Assembly: GCA_002723085.1 (NCBI GenBank)
Contig: PBNK01000002.1
Location: 99,690-163,689, forward strand
Source of the DNA: Crocinitomicaceae bacterium
GTDB taxonomy: Bacteria > Bacteroidota > Bacteroidia > Flavobacteriales_D > Parvicellaceae
Direction: 5' to 3'
Length of the DNA: 64,000 bases
Part shown: piece by piece, positions 8,239 to 16,110 of the stretch
Layout: each line of letters begins with the position of its first letter
How positions within the stretch are numbered: the stretch's first letter is position 1
Translations under genes and position numbers: made by a program
The notes under the pieces: model-generated
Seen by the model: only the letters and a program-made list of their open reading frames with translations
Database searches by the model: none
Told to the model about the DNA's origin: nothing

Positions 8239-10803
8239 TTATCTATTTATTGTATCCCATAAACTTTTTAATTCTATTGAAGAAATTAACAAACTAACAT
8301 CATCATTTTGTAAAAAGGGGATAGTAATAAGTTTTGTACCATTTATAGGAAGGTCAAAAAAGTTATCAGAAAAGTTTTCTATACTGTTTGATGTAATATG
8401 AATTCCTTTTGCAAAATTTTGACTGTTAATTTCGACTATAACTTTTTTTGATTCATAATCCACTTCTGTTTTATAAGTTAATTTTGGATTAGGAATATTT
8501 AAGTCTTTAAAAGGAAGAAAATAAACATTTTTTGATGATATAATTTGATTATTCTCTTTAAGGATTAGCCTTAAAAAAGTATTTTTTTTATCGTTATCTT
8601 TTGGTAATTGAGATTTATCAATTTTTAATACTAGAATTGCTTCATTAGGCTTGATTTGTACTTTTTTTGTCCATTTTTTTATTGTTGACTGCCCTTCAAA
8701 TTTTGATAATTCAAGCTCTATTTTCCCTGAAAAAACCTCTTTCTTGTCTGAAACAACTGTAATTTGCAAACTACTGTCCTTAAATTCGTGGCTGATAATT
8801 ATAGGCTTAAATGCTTCTTTAACCTTATAATGAAGCGCCTTCCATTTTCCATAATAATCTATACTTGACCAAGACGCTCCAGGCCAACAATCATTTAATT
8901 GCCAATATATTGAACCCATACACTTATTCTTATTTCGTCTATGAGCTTCTATGCCTAAACGGATACCATCAGCTTGAAGAATTTGACTAAGGTAGAGTAA
9001 TGAACTAAACGATTTTGGTGAATCAAACTCCCTTTTCATATACTCCTCAATTGTTGCATTTCCAATACTAGATCTCTGATGATGCTTCATTACGTCTGAA
9101 TATATTCCCTCATCTTTAATTGTAGCAAATTTTTTAAAGCTTGAATATTCCGGAAATGATTGAAATCCATATTCACTCATAAAACAAGAAATTTTAGTAT
9201 TAAAGTTTTCAAAAGGTTCTTTTCCCCACCAAACCCCCCAATAATGGGTGTCTCCAGAGTTATAAGATTCTGCGACACCTTCTGAAGAACTTGGTGATGA
9301 TGCCCAATAGTTTGTGTAAGGGTCTAAAACTTTAGGGAGAATATAATGAAATAATGTATCATAAGACTTCCAAATTCGCTTTGCTATATTTGAGTTTTGT
9401 TCTTTAATTGCTGTCTCTTCCCAACCCCATCTTTTCCACGCTGATAAATTTTCATTGTTCCCACACCACAAGGCTATACATGGGTGTTTTTTTAAACGGT
9501 TATAATTGTCTTCTGCTTCTTTCCTAACATTTTCTAAAAAATCATCATCGCCAGGGTACATAGAACACGCAAACATAAAGTCTTGCCATACCATTAAACC
9601 TAAAGAATCGCATAATTCATAAAACCTATTATTTTCATAAACGCCTCCTCCCCATACTCTAACCATGTTCATATTTGCGTCTGCTGCTGCTGAAAGAATT
9701 CTTTTATAATCTAATGCGTCAACTCTTGATAAAAAAATATCTTGTGGAATATAATTAACCCCTTTTATAAAGATAGATTGATTATTTACTTTAAAATGAA
9801 AATTAGAATCTGGCACAAAGTCAATTGACCTTATTCCTAAAACTTGGCTTCTAGAATCATTTAATTCATCTAAAATGATTTCCGCTTTTATGTTGTATAA
9901 GTTTTGTTTACCCATTCCATTAGGCCACCATAGATTAGGGTTTTTCAAACTAAATTTTAATTCGTAGTTATTAACTCCTTCTACTAATTTTAATTTAGAT
10001 ATTGTGGATACTAATGAGTCATTTAACTTAATTTCTAAAGTTGGAAATATATTAGTTTTTGAAGATTCAACGGTTACATAAGTTTGAAAAAAAACTGTAC
10101 TGTCAAATGAATATTTTACCTGTAAATCCTTTATTCTAAATGCTTCCCAAGAAACCAATTTAACTGGTCGCCAAATACCGGAAGTTACAATCCTTGGCCC
10201 CCAATCCCATCCATAATGGTAGCCTGCTTTTCTTGTATAAGCGCTAACTCTTTTACCTTCAGGAACATTACCCTTTTCAGCCTGATCATTTGCTGAAACA
10301 GGAATTTTATAATCCAAAGCATCGTAAAGCTTTATTCCTTCATTAATTGGTGAAAATAAAACCACTTTCAAAAAATTATCTCCCCTCTTCAAATGTTTTT
10401 TAACATCGACAACATAGTTTCGATGCATGTTGTTGCTTTTCAATACAAGAATATCGTTCAAAAAAACTGATGCGTAGGTATCTAAGCCTTCAAAATGCAA
10501 TTCATGATGTTCTTTTTGAAGTTCCTTTTCAGTAATTTCAAATTGATTTAAATACACCCAATCTTTTTTATCTATCCACTGAACTTTACTCTCATTAAGC
10601 CTATAAAATGGATCGTCTATAATTCCATTATTAATTAAATCCGTATGAATACAACCAGGGACATTAGCTGGATACCAATTGTTTTTACCTTTTTCTGAAA
10701 ATTTCCAATTATTATTTAATTGGCGTTCTGAAACGGTGATTTGCGAAGTAATACATGTTGAAAAAAAAGCTATTAAAAAAAAGGAAATAAACTTTTTAAG
10801 CAT
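8239..10803 (-). CDS. Beta-mannosidase, glycoside hydrolase family 2
   Basis: Secreted 854-residue GH2 enzyme with an N-terminal signal peptide (FFLIAFFSTCITSQ). It hydrolyses terminal non-reducing beta-mannose residues from mannan or glycan oligosaccharides. Domain order is the GH2 sugar-binding jelly roll, an immunoglobulin-like domain and the TIM barrel. The acid/base Glu sits in ALWCGNNENLSAW and the nucleophile Glu in FMSEYGFQSFP. The KAGYHYGWDWGPRIVTSGIW block is typical of beta-mannosidases within GH2. It stands alone, with no SusC/SusD pair or other carbohydrate genes beside it, so it is not part of a classical polysaccharide utilisation locus in this window. Confidence 0.92.
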   Translation of the reverse strand: MLKKFISFFLIAFFSTCITSQITVSERQLNNNWKFSEKGKNNWYPANVPGCIHTDLINNGIIDDPFYRLNESKVQWIDKKDWVYLNQFEITEKELQKEHHELHFEGLDTYASVFLNDILVLKSNNMHRNYVVDVKKHLKRGDNFLKVVLFSPINEGIKLYDALDYKIPVSANDQAEKGNVPEGKRVSAYTRKAGYHYGWDWGPRIVTSGIWRPVKLVSWEAFRIKDLQVKYSFDSTVFFQTYVTVESSKTNIFPTLEIKLNDSLVSTISKLKLVEGVNNYELKFSLKNPNLWWPNGMGKQNLYNIKAEIILDELNDSRSQVLGIRSIDFVPDSNFHFKVNNQSIFIKGVNYIPQDIFLSRVDALDYKRILSAAADANMNMVRVWGGGVYENNRFYELCDSLGLMVWQDFMFACSMYPGDDDFLENVRKEAEDNYNRLKKHPCIALWCGNNENLSAWKRWGWEETAIKEQNSNIAKRIWKSYDTLFHYILPKVLDPYTNYWASSPSSSEGVAESYNSGDTHYWGVWWGKEPFENFNTKISCFMSEYGFQSFPEYSSFKKFATIKDEGIYSDVMKHHQRSSIGNATIEEYMKREFDSPKSFSSLLYLSQILQADGIRLGIEAHRRNKNKCMGSIYWQLNDCWPGASWSSIDYYGKWKALHYKVKEAFKPIIISHEFKDSSLQITVVSDKKEVFSGKIELELSKFEGQSTIKKWTKKVQIKPNEAILVLKIDKSQLPKDNDKKNTFLRLILKENNQIISSKNVYFLPFKDLNIPNPKLTYKTEVDYESKKVIVEINSQNFAKGIHITSNSIENFSDNFFDLPINGTKLITIPFLQNDDVSLLISSIELKSLWDTINR

Positions 10804-10839
10804 GCTTAAAGATACATATCCTAATTTTAATTACGAAAA

Positions 10840-11589
10840 CTAAAAGTTTGTTTTTCTAGATGTTTTTTTGGAATCTTTTAATAATAAATTAATTCTACTC
10901 AACTCTTTTTTTGTAAAATATCTCCACTCACCAGGATTAGTATCTAATTTTATATTCATAATTCTAACTCTCTTTAACTGTTTAACTTCATAAGAAAGGT
11001 GCTCACACATCCGTCTTATTTGACGATTAAGACCTTGAGTAAGAATTATTCTAAATCTTCTGGAGTCTATTTTTTCAACAAAACACTTTTTGGTTATGGT
11101 ATCTAAAATAGGGACGCCATTACCCATTTTACTAATAAAATCTAAGGATATGGTTCTATTGACAGTTACAATATATTCTTTTTCATGATGGTTACTTGCT
11201 CTTAATATTTTATTAACAATATCGCCATCTGAAGTTAAAAATATTAATCCCTCACTAGGTTTATCTAGTCTGCCAATAGGAAAAATTCTTTCAGGAAAAT
11301 TAATATAATCAATAATATTATTCTTTTCTCTTTTTGTATCTGTAGTGCAAACAATTCCTCTTGGCTTATTAAATGCTATATATATCTTTTCTTTTTTACC
11401 AATAACAATAACTTTATCGTCTACCCTAACTTCATCATTTGGGTTAACTTTTGTTCCTATTTGGGGGATAACACCATTTATTTTGACCCTTTTTGCTTCA
11501 ATCAGCTTGTCTGCTTGCCTTCTGGAACAATAGCCTGCTTCACTTAAAAATTTATTAATTCTTATACTCACCAAACTCATTGGATACAT
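10840..11589 (-). CDS. rluF: RNA pseudouridine synthase, RsuA/RluF family
   Basis: Converts uridine to pseudouridine in rRNA (RluF acts at position 2604 of 23S rRNA in E. coli). N-terminal S4 RNA-binding domain (RINKFLSEAGYCSRRQADKLI...) is followed by the catalytic domain. The catalytic aspartate lies in PIGRLDKPSEGLIFLTSDG, and TQGLNRQIRRMCEHLSYEV is the conserved C-terminal motif that favours RluF over RluB or RsuA. Length, 249 residues, fits. Two ATGs compete (11589 and 11580); the second also leaves the S4 domain intact. It lies 36 bases upstream of the beta-mannosidase gene on the same strand. Confidence 0.85.
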   Translation of the reverse strand: MYPMSLVSIRINKFLSEAGYCSRRQADKLIEAKRVKINGVIPQIGTKVNPNDEVRVDDKVIVIGKKEKIYIAFNKPRGIVCTTDTKREKNNIIDYINFPERIFPIGRLDKPSEGLIFLTSDGDIVNKILRASNHHEKEYIVTVNRTISLDFISKMGNGVPILDTITKKCFVEKIDSRRFRIILTQGLNRQIRRMCEHLSYEVKQLKRVRIMNIKLDTNPGEWRYFTKKELSRINLLLKDSKKTSRKTNF

Positions 11590-11627
11590 TGAGGAATTTC
11601 TATAATTAATAGAAAATATAATATTAG

Positions 11628-12263
11628 TTAATATGCGTTCATTGCGCTAGCTAACATTTTTTTGACTGTTATTTTTCTGAAATCCTTTTGCTCATGATTT
11701 TTAAAAACCAAATGATAATTTTTTATGTCTCTAGAGCAATAAAAATGATAATTAGGGAGGCTTGACATTTTATTTGAATCAAGGGTTGTATTTTCAGACT
11801 TTAAAAATCTGCTGAATATCATTTGTTGCTCAGTAACTTCTTCATAATTGTATGTAAAAAAAGCAATAGAAGAGTGTTTTTCCATCTCATCAGAAATAGA
11901 AGAAGAATCCTTTCCTATTTCTTCAATTACCATGTGCCACCTTCTGTCACCAGGAACAGTTATTTCCCAGCGTGCTTCTCCTTCGTTATGTTTTACATCT
12001 GGCTTAACATGTCTAGGTAAATCCTCTTCATCATTATAAAACTTTTCTGGAATGAAAATATTTATATCAAGTTCATGAGGGTTCATGTTGTATTCTCTCA
12101 TTCCTTTTAAATTATGAGATTTTAACTCTTTTTCAGAATCTTCTTTAGCTTCATTTGAAGAAACATTTTCTTCTTGGTCATTAACATTTGATTTTTCTGT
12201 ATCACAAGCAACAAACAAAATAGACATGAAAAAAATAACTGTTAAGCAATAGGAATGTTTCAT
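11628..12263 (-). CDS. Predicted lipoprotein of unknown function
   Basis: A 211-residue protein with a lipoprotein signal: hydrophobic segment VIFFMSILFVAC with Cys at residue 20, followed by a long acidic, Ser/Glu/Asn-rich linker (residues 22-55). The folded part begins near residue 60 and contains EARWEITVPGDRRWHMVIEE and a C-terminal KDFRKITVKKMLAS. I do not recognise the family. It is transcribed in the same direction as aspartate kinase, 45 bases downstream of it, but no functional link is evident. Confidence 0.7.
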   Translation of the reverse strand: MKHSYCLTVIFFMSILFVACDTEKSNVNDQEENVSSNEAKEDSEKELKSHNLKGMREYNMNPHELDINIFIPEKFYNDEEDLPRHVKPDVKHNEGEARWEITVPGDRRWHMVIEEIGKDSSSISDEMEKHSSIAFFTYNYEEVTEQQMIFSRFLKSENTTLDSNKMSSLPNYHFYCSRDIKNYHLVFKNHEQKDFRKITVKKMLASAMNAY

Positions 12264-12308
12264 AATTCAAGGTTTAATGTATAAATATATAAATCCTGTA
12301 AGAAAATC

Positions 12309-13565
12309 CTACTTCTTTAAAACATATCTTATAGTTGAACGACTGCGTTGTTCAAGAAGGATTTCTTTTTCAGCTAAAAATTCAGGGAGATTAAAATTTT
12401 GATAATGTCTGATGGTTAATAAGTCAACCTGTTCATTATATTTAACCAAATATTTTTCAGAAAGACGATCTATTAGGTTTGAAATTAAAGGGGTCTTTAT
12501 GTAGGCACATACTGAAAAACTTAAAGCGGAGTTTTGCATAAGGTGAACTTTTAAACCAGCTTTAGAAAAAATCCCAAACAATTCACTCATGTGGTCTTCT
12601 AAAATAAAAGAAAAATCTTTTGGGCTTATTGAAATTAAAACTTGATTAGGCTTGTAAATAAAGGAAGTTACGGCATCATCTTTACCTCCCATATTGTTGA
12701 TTTCACTTCCTTTACTAGTAAAATCAATAAAAGATCTAATAGTAAGCGGAATGCCTTTGTTTTGAAGTGGTTTTATGGTTTTTGGATGAATAACGGAAGC
12801 CCCATAATAGCTCAATTCAATGGCTTCTTTATAAGAAATGTGGTCAATTTTTTGAGTTTCTTTAAAAACTTTTGGATCAGCATTTAGTAGTCCGGGAACA
12901 TCTTTCCAAATAACCAATTCTTTAGCCTCCAATGCCCAGGCAAAAATAGCAGCAGAATAATCACTTCCTTCTCTCCCTAATGTCGTGGTGTTTTTATTTT
13001 GATCACTACCAATAAATCCCTGAGTGATAAAAATGGTGTTTTGATTCTTAGTTTTTGATAAAATTTGTTGTTTGGATTTCTCCCAACTTACTCTTCCTTC
13101 TTGATGATGACTGGAGGTATGAATTAACTCACGAGCATCCAGCCACTTGTTTTTAATTCCATTAGCATTTAAATAAGTTGATATTATTAAAGTGGAAAAC
13201 AATTCTCCATAAGAAACTATTTGATCGTAACAGTAAGCATGATTTTTTGAATTTGGAGCACATAAAAAGGCTTTTATTTCTTTAACTAGGGCATTAAAAT
13301 TACTTATAAATACAGCGTTAGATTTAAGGTTTAGTTTGGTATATATTTCTTCATGAAAGACAATGGTTTTATCTAGTTCTTTCATTGAACCTGTTGTGTA
13401 GTTGTTTATATATAATTCCCAAACTTTTTCTAAGTTGTTGGTTGTTTTATCCATAGCCGAAATTAAAATTACAAGATTAGTTTCTGGGGATTTAATAATC
13501 TCTTTTATGTTAATTACGGCATCAGCATTTTTTACTGAAGCGCCACCAAATTTATATACACGCAT
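12309..13565 (-). CDS. lysC: Aspartate kinase (monofunctional)
   Basis: Phosphorylates L-aspartate, the first step towards lysine, threonine, methionine and diaminopimelate for the cell wall. The 418-residue protein starts with the kinase signature VYKFGGASVKNADAV. The amino-acid-kinase core includes TTLGREGSDYSAAIFAWAL and VIWKDVPGLLNADPKVF. The C-terminal third contains one recognisable ACT-like region (SISPKDFSFILEDHMSELF) and a divergent second part, which would carry feedback control. No homoserine dehydrogenase is fused to it. The gene stands apart from other biosynthetic genes and has a gene-poor stretch upstream. Confidence 0.92.
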   Translation of the reverse strand: MRVYKFGGASVKNADAVINIKEIIKSPETNLVILISAMDKTTNNLEKVWELYINNYTTGSMKELDKTIVFHEEIYTKLNLKSNAVFISNFNALVKEIKAFLCAPNSKNHAYCYDQIVSYGELFSTLIISTYLNANGIKNKWLDARELIHTSSHHQEGRVSWEKSKQQILSKTKNQNTIFITQGFIGSDQNKNTTTLGREGSDYSAAIFAWALEAKELVIWKDVPGLLNADPKVFKETQKIDHISYKEAIELSYYGASVIHPKTIKPLQNKGIPLTIRSFIDFTSKGSEINNMGGKDDAVTSFIYKPNQVLISISPKDFSFILEDHMSELFGIFSKAGLKVHLMQNSALSFSVCAYIKTPLISNLIDRLSEKYLVKYNEQVDLLTIRHYQNFNLPEFLAEKEILLEQRSRSTIRYVLKK

Positions 13566-13717
13566 AATTACCTAGCTATTTATTGTAAATCTAATAATCT
13601 TATTTATAAAACGATTAACTTAATATTGATCAACTCCTTTTGCTTTCTTAAAGCGTAATTAAATTATTAAACTCAGAATAGAAATATTTTTAAACATAAT
13701 TTGTCATTACAAATAAT

Positions 13718-14010
13718 ATGAAAAAATATACAATTATAATAGGGCTATTTTCCTTTGGTTTTTAGTAATTGAGTCAAAAAAGTTGTACAACGGAAACAAA
13801 AAATAATTCAATTTAAGGAACTTTATAAATGGATAAACAACAATCCAAACTTTCGAAAAAATCAGATCTTATTGATTCAGTTTAAGTACTTACTAAAACA
13901 ATTAAATGACAATAGTTTTGTATTGATGGTTTTTTGAATGCCCCTAAGTTATTAAATGAGAGCAATTTTAATAAAAAAAGGGGAGCAATTGCTCCCCTTT
14001 TATGAATTTA
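13718..14010 (+). pseudogene. Eroded remnant of a small secreted-protein gene (tentative)
   Basis: An ATG at 13718 starts MKKYTIIIGLFSFGF, a good signal-peptide beginning, which then meets two consecutive stop codons (TAG TAA). The same frame continues with protein-like text interrupted by further stops: LSQKSCTTETKNNSI, MDKQQSKLSKKSDLIDSV, and FCIDGFLNAPKLLNESN. The pattern looks like a decayed short lipoprotein or exported-protein gene. The last part overlaps the inverted repeat at 13976-14001. AT-rich noncoding DNA can produce such stretches by chance, so confidence is low. It accounts for much of the 456-base gap between aspartate kinase and the repeat protein. Confidence 0.3.
13976..14001 (-). 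terminator. Intrinsic terminator of the repeat-protein gene
   Basis: A perfect 26-base palindrome with a G/C-rich centre (ggggagcaattgctcccc) flanked by an A-run on one side and a T-run on the other. It lies 20 bases past the stop codon of the minus-strand gene 14022-14693. Read on the minus strand it ends in a run of T. Its symmetry could also stop transcripts arriving from the left. Confidence 0.78.
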
Positions 14011-14021
14011 AACTATATGTA

Positions 14022-14693
14022 TTATCGTTGTTTTTTTGCGTCAATTTGTCCCGCTTTGGTTCCTATATCATATCCACACTTGTAGTCCTCACAACCACTA
14101 GAAGGACTAGGGCATTGTGGAACTTCTTCTGGCTTATGACCTTCTGGATGTACTTTTGTAAAACCTTTAGAATATCCAGCTTCCCAACCAGTACAAAAAC
14201 TGTTACCTGATGGAGCACCGCCTGATCTTGTCTCAGAATCTACATTTCCAGTAGTTGAAGTTGGTGCATTAGGTGTATATTTCTTATCTGTTTTCCCCGG
14301 TGTGCTTTTACTTGTTTTATCTTGAAGCTTATCGCCTTTAGAAGATGTTGGTGCACTAGGCTTAGCTGGGGATTTCACCATTGTATTTGCTGGCGATGTC
14401 ACTCTTTTCTCTTCGTTTGAAACGCCAGGCTTAGTTGGGTATTTGTTCTTTGACTCAACTGATGATGACGGCTTCTCTTTCACCATTGTATTTGCTGGTG
14501 ATGTCGCTCTTTTCTCTTCGTTTGAAACGCCAGGCTTAGTTGGGTATTTTGAACTTGTCGGTTTAATTTTTTCTTCAGATGAAGCTTTTTCCTTTACCAT
14601 GTTATTTTTTGAAGGAGCCTTTCTCGATGGAGTTTGGGCAACCCCTACAGAACATAGTAAAGCAAAGCATAAGGTAATAGTTAAATTTTTCAT
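14022..14693 (-). CDS. Secreted Lys/Pro/Ser-rich protein with tandem repeats and Cys-containing C-terminal domain
   Basis: A 223-residue exported protein: signal peptide MKNLTITLCFALLCSVGVAQ. A low-complexity basic region follows, with two near-identical copies of KYPTKPGVSNEEKR-A/V-TSPANTMVK spaced 35 residues apart and a partial NNMVKEKASSEEK lead-in. The C-terminal 60 residues differ: they contain four cysteines and two GY-x(2)-G-x-like helices (FCTGWEAGYSKGF and DYKCGYDIGTKAG) and look like a small disulfide-bonded domain. I do not recognise the family. It is monocistronic, with a candidate promoter and inverted repeat upstream and a strong terminator downstream, suggesting independent regulation. 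Confidence 0.72.
   Translation of the reverse strand: MKNLTITLCFALLCSVGVAQTPSRKAPSKNNMVKEKASSEEKIKPTSSKYPTKPGVSNEEKRATSPANTMVKEKPSSSVESKNKYPTKPGVSNEEKRVTSPANTMVKSPAKPSAPTSSKGDKLQDKTSKSTPGKTDKKYTPNAPTSTTGNVDSETRSGGAPSGNSFCTGWEAGYSKGFTKVHPEGHKPEEVPQCPSPSSGCEDYKCGYDIGTKAGQIDAKKQR
14376..14549. repeat. Two 69-base direct repeats, period 105 bases, inside the secreted repeat protein
   Basis: Copies at 14376-14444 and 14481-14549 differ at about two positions (visible in tggcgatgtcactc versus tggtgatgtcgctc). The 105-base period equals 35 codons, so copy-number change would keep the frame. Near identity at DNA level points to a recent duplication or to homogenisation. Confidence 0.9.
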
Positions 14694-14736
14694 AATTATA
14701 TATTTTCGTTAATTTTAAAATTCTTATCTAATTTAA

Positions 14737-14744
14737 CAAAAATA
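14737..14744 (-). promoter_or_regulatory. Candidate Bacteroidota -7 element of the repeat-protein gene
   Basis: On the minus strand the sequence reads TATTTTTG, a match to TAnnTTTG. It lies about 44 bases upstream of the ATG at 14693. No convincing TTG-type -33 box is visible; that position is occupied by the inverted repeat at 14747-14768. Confidence 0.4.
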
Positions 14745-14746
14745 AA

Positions 14747-14768
14747 AGATTTATACTACTATAAATCT
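14747..14768. promoter_or_regulatory. Perfect 9-base inverted repeat, candidate operator
   Basis: agatttata-ctac-tataaatct: two perfect 9-base arms around a 4-base spacer. It sits immediately upstream of the candidate -7 element, where a dimeric regulator would overlap the -33 region of the repeat-protein gene. It lacks a T-run and is A/T-rich, so an operator is more likely than a terminator, but chance cannot be excluded. Confidence 0.35.
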
Positions 14769-14894
14769 GATAAAGCAATCAAAATCATGGACAAAATATA
14801 TAAAAGATTAGACCATTGTTAAATTTTATCGTTTCATTCAAAGTTAACTTTTCATAAAATCACGAACTATTTTATGGCATTATAATTATTATAA

Positions 14895-15035
14895 CAAAAA
14901 ATTAAATTTGCATTATTATTATTTAGTCAAACTACCAATAAATTTAGCAACTTTGGAGATCATTCTCCTGATGAAAGAAAAACAAATGCTCCAATTTCAG
15001 TGAAAGAATGGGATATAAATGGCAATTTAAAATAA
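14895..15035 (+). pseudogene. Startless coding-like remnant of a small exported protein (tentative)
   Basis: The frame ending at the TAA at 15033 reads QKIKFALLLFSQTTNKFSNF, then GDHSPDERKTNAPISVKEWD, then INGNLK. It resembles the end of a signal peptide followed by a short mature region with normal amino-acid composition. No ATG, GTG or TTG opens it in frame after the stop at 14892; ATT at 14901 is the only start-like codon. It is best read as the 3' remnant of a lost gene. The rest of the 14694-15099 gap holds the promoter elements above and AT-rich sequence in which I see nothing else. Confidence 0.3.
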
Positions 15036-15099
15036 GTTTTTTTATAAAAACAACTTCTAATTAATATTATAAAGTTGATATTTGTTTAAATTTTATGAG

Positions 15100-16110
15100 A
15101 TGAAAAATATTACGGTTGGTGAATTTATAGTTGATACTCAAAATAATTTTCCAGGATCTTCAGGAGAGCTTTCAAAAATATTAAGCGCTATTAAATTAGC
15201 ATCCAAAATTGTCAGTCATGAGATAAATAAAGCTGGATTAGCTGCTGATATTATTGGCTCTGTTGGTAATGAAAATGTGCAGGGCGAAGAGCAACAAAAA
15301 CTAGATTTATATGCCAACGATAAATTTATAAATGCTCTTTCTGCAAGAGGGGTTATATGTGGAGTTGCTTCAGAAGAAAATGAATCTTACATAGAGTTTA
15401 ATAATGAAGTTAACAGTGCAGCAAAATATGTAGTTTTAATAGACCCTTTAGACGGCTCATCTAATATTGATGTTAATGTTTCTGTTGGAACAATTTTTAG
15501 TGTTTTTAAAAGGAAAACAAATGAATCGGAACCTGTAAATATTTCAGACTTTTTACAAAAGGGAGATGAGCAGGTTGCTGCAGGATATATTATTTACGGG
15601 TCGTCCACTATGTTGGTTTATAGCACAGGAAATGGGGTAAACGGATTTACTTTTGATCCTGGAATTGGTGTGTTCTTTTTATCTCATCCAAACATGAAAA
15701 TCCCAGCATCTGGAAGATTATATTCCGTGAATGAAGGAAATATAAATGAATTTAAAGACGGGATTAAAAAATACATAAGTTATTGTCAGTCAGAAAGCGA
15801 AAAAGACAATAAAAAACCATATTCGTCCAGATATATAGGCTCTTTAGTAGCTGATTTCCATAGAAATCTAATTAAGGGAGGAATTTACATGTATCCCTCA
15901 ACAAAAAGCGCACCAAATGGAAAATTGCGTTTATTGTATGAATGTGCTCCTTTAGCTTTTATAATTGAACAAGCTGGTGGAAAAGCAATTTCAGAATCAG
16001 GTAGAATTATGGATATTATACCAAAAGAATTACACGAAAGAACACCTATTTTTATTGGATCAAGTAATATGGTAGATACTCTTGAGCAATTGATGAATAG
16101 TGAAGGTTGA
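15100..16110 (+). CDS. fbp: Fructose-1,6-bisphosphatase, class I
   Basis: Gluconeogenic enzyme that hydrolyses fructose 1,6-bisphosphate to fructose 6-phosphate. The metal/phosphate signature [15 protein letters not shown] (around residue 115) is diagnostic of class I FBPases, and [29 protein letters not shown] is the conserved C-terminus. The ATG at 15100 is preferred over an in-frame TTG at 15082 because family members begin close to the [12 protein letters not shown] block. The gene's last 11 bases overlap the start of mfd. Confidence 0.94.
   Translation: MKNITVGEFIVDTQNNFPGSSGELSKILSAIKLASKIVSHEINKAGLAADIIGSVGNENVQGEEQQKLDLYANDKFINALSARGVICGVASEENESYIEFNNEVNSAAKYVVLIDPLDGSSNIDVNVSVGTIFSVFKRKTNESEPVNISDFLQKGDEQVAAGYIIYGSSTMLVYSTGNGVNGFTFDPGIGVFFLSHPNMKIPASGRLYSVNEGNINEFKDGIKKYISYCQSESEKDNKKPYSSRYIGSLVADFHRNLIKGGIYMYPSTKSAPNGKLRLLYECAPLAFIIEQAGGKAISESGRIMDIIPKELHERTPIFIGSSNMVDTLEQLMNSEG

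Noticed and set aside
8239..10803. Polysaccharide utilisation locus around the beta-mannosidase
   Set aside because: No SusC/SusD-like pair, sulfatase or additional glycoside hydrolase is adjacent.
11823..12039. Two overlapping plus-strand frames opposite the lipoprotein at 11628-12263
   Set aside because: The minus-strand frame has a lipoprotein signal and a full-length product; the plus-strand frames look like chance openings.
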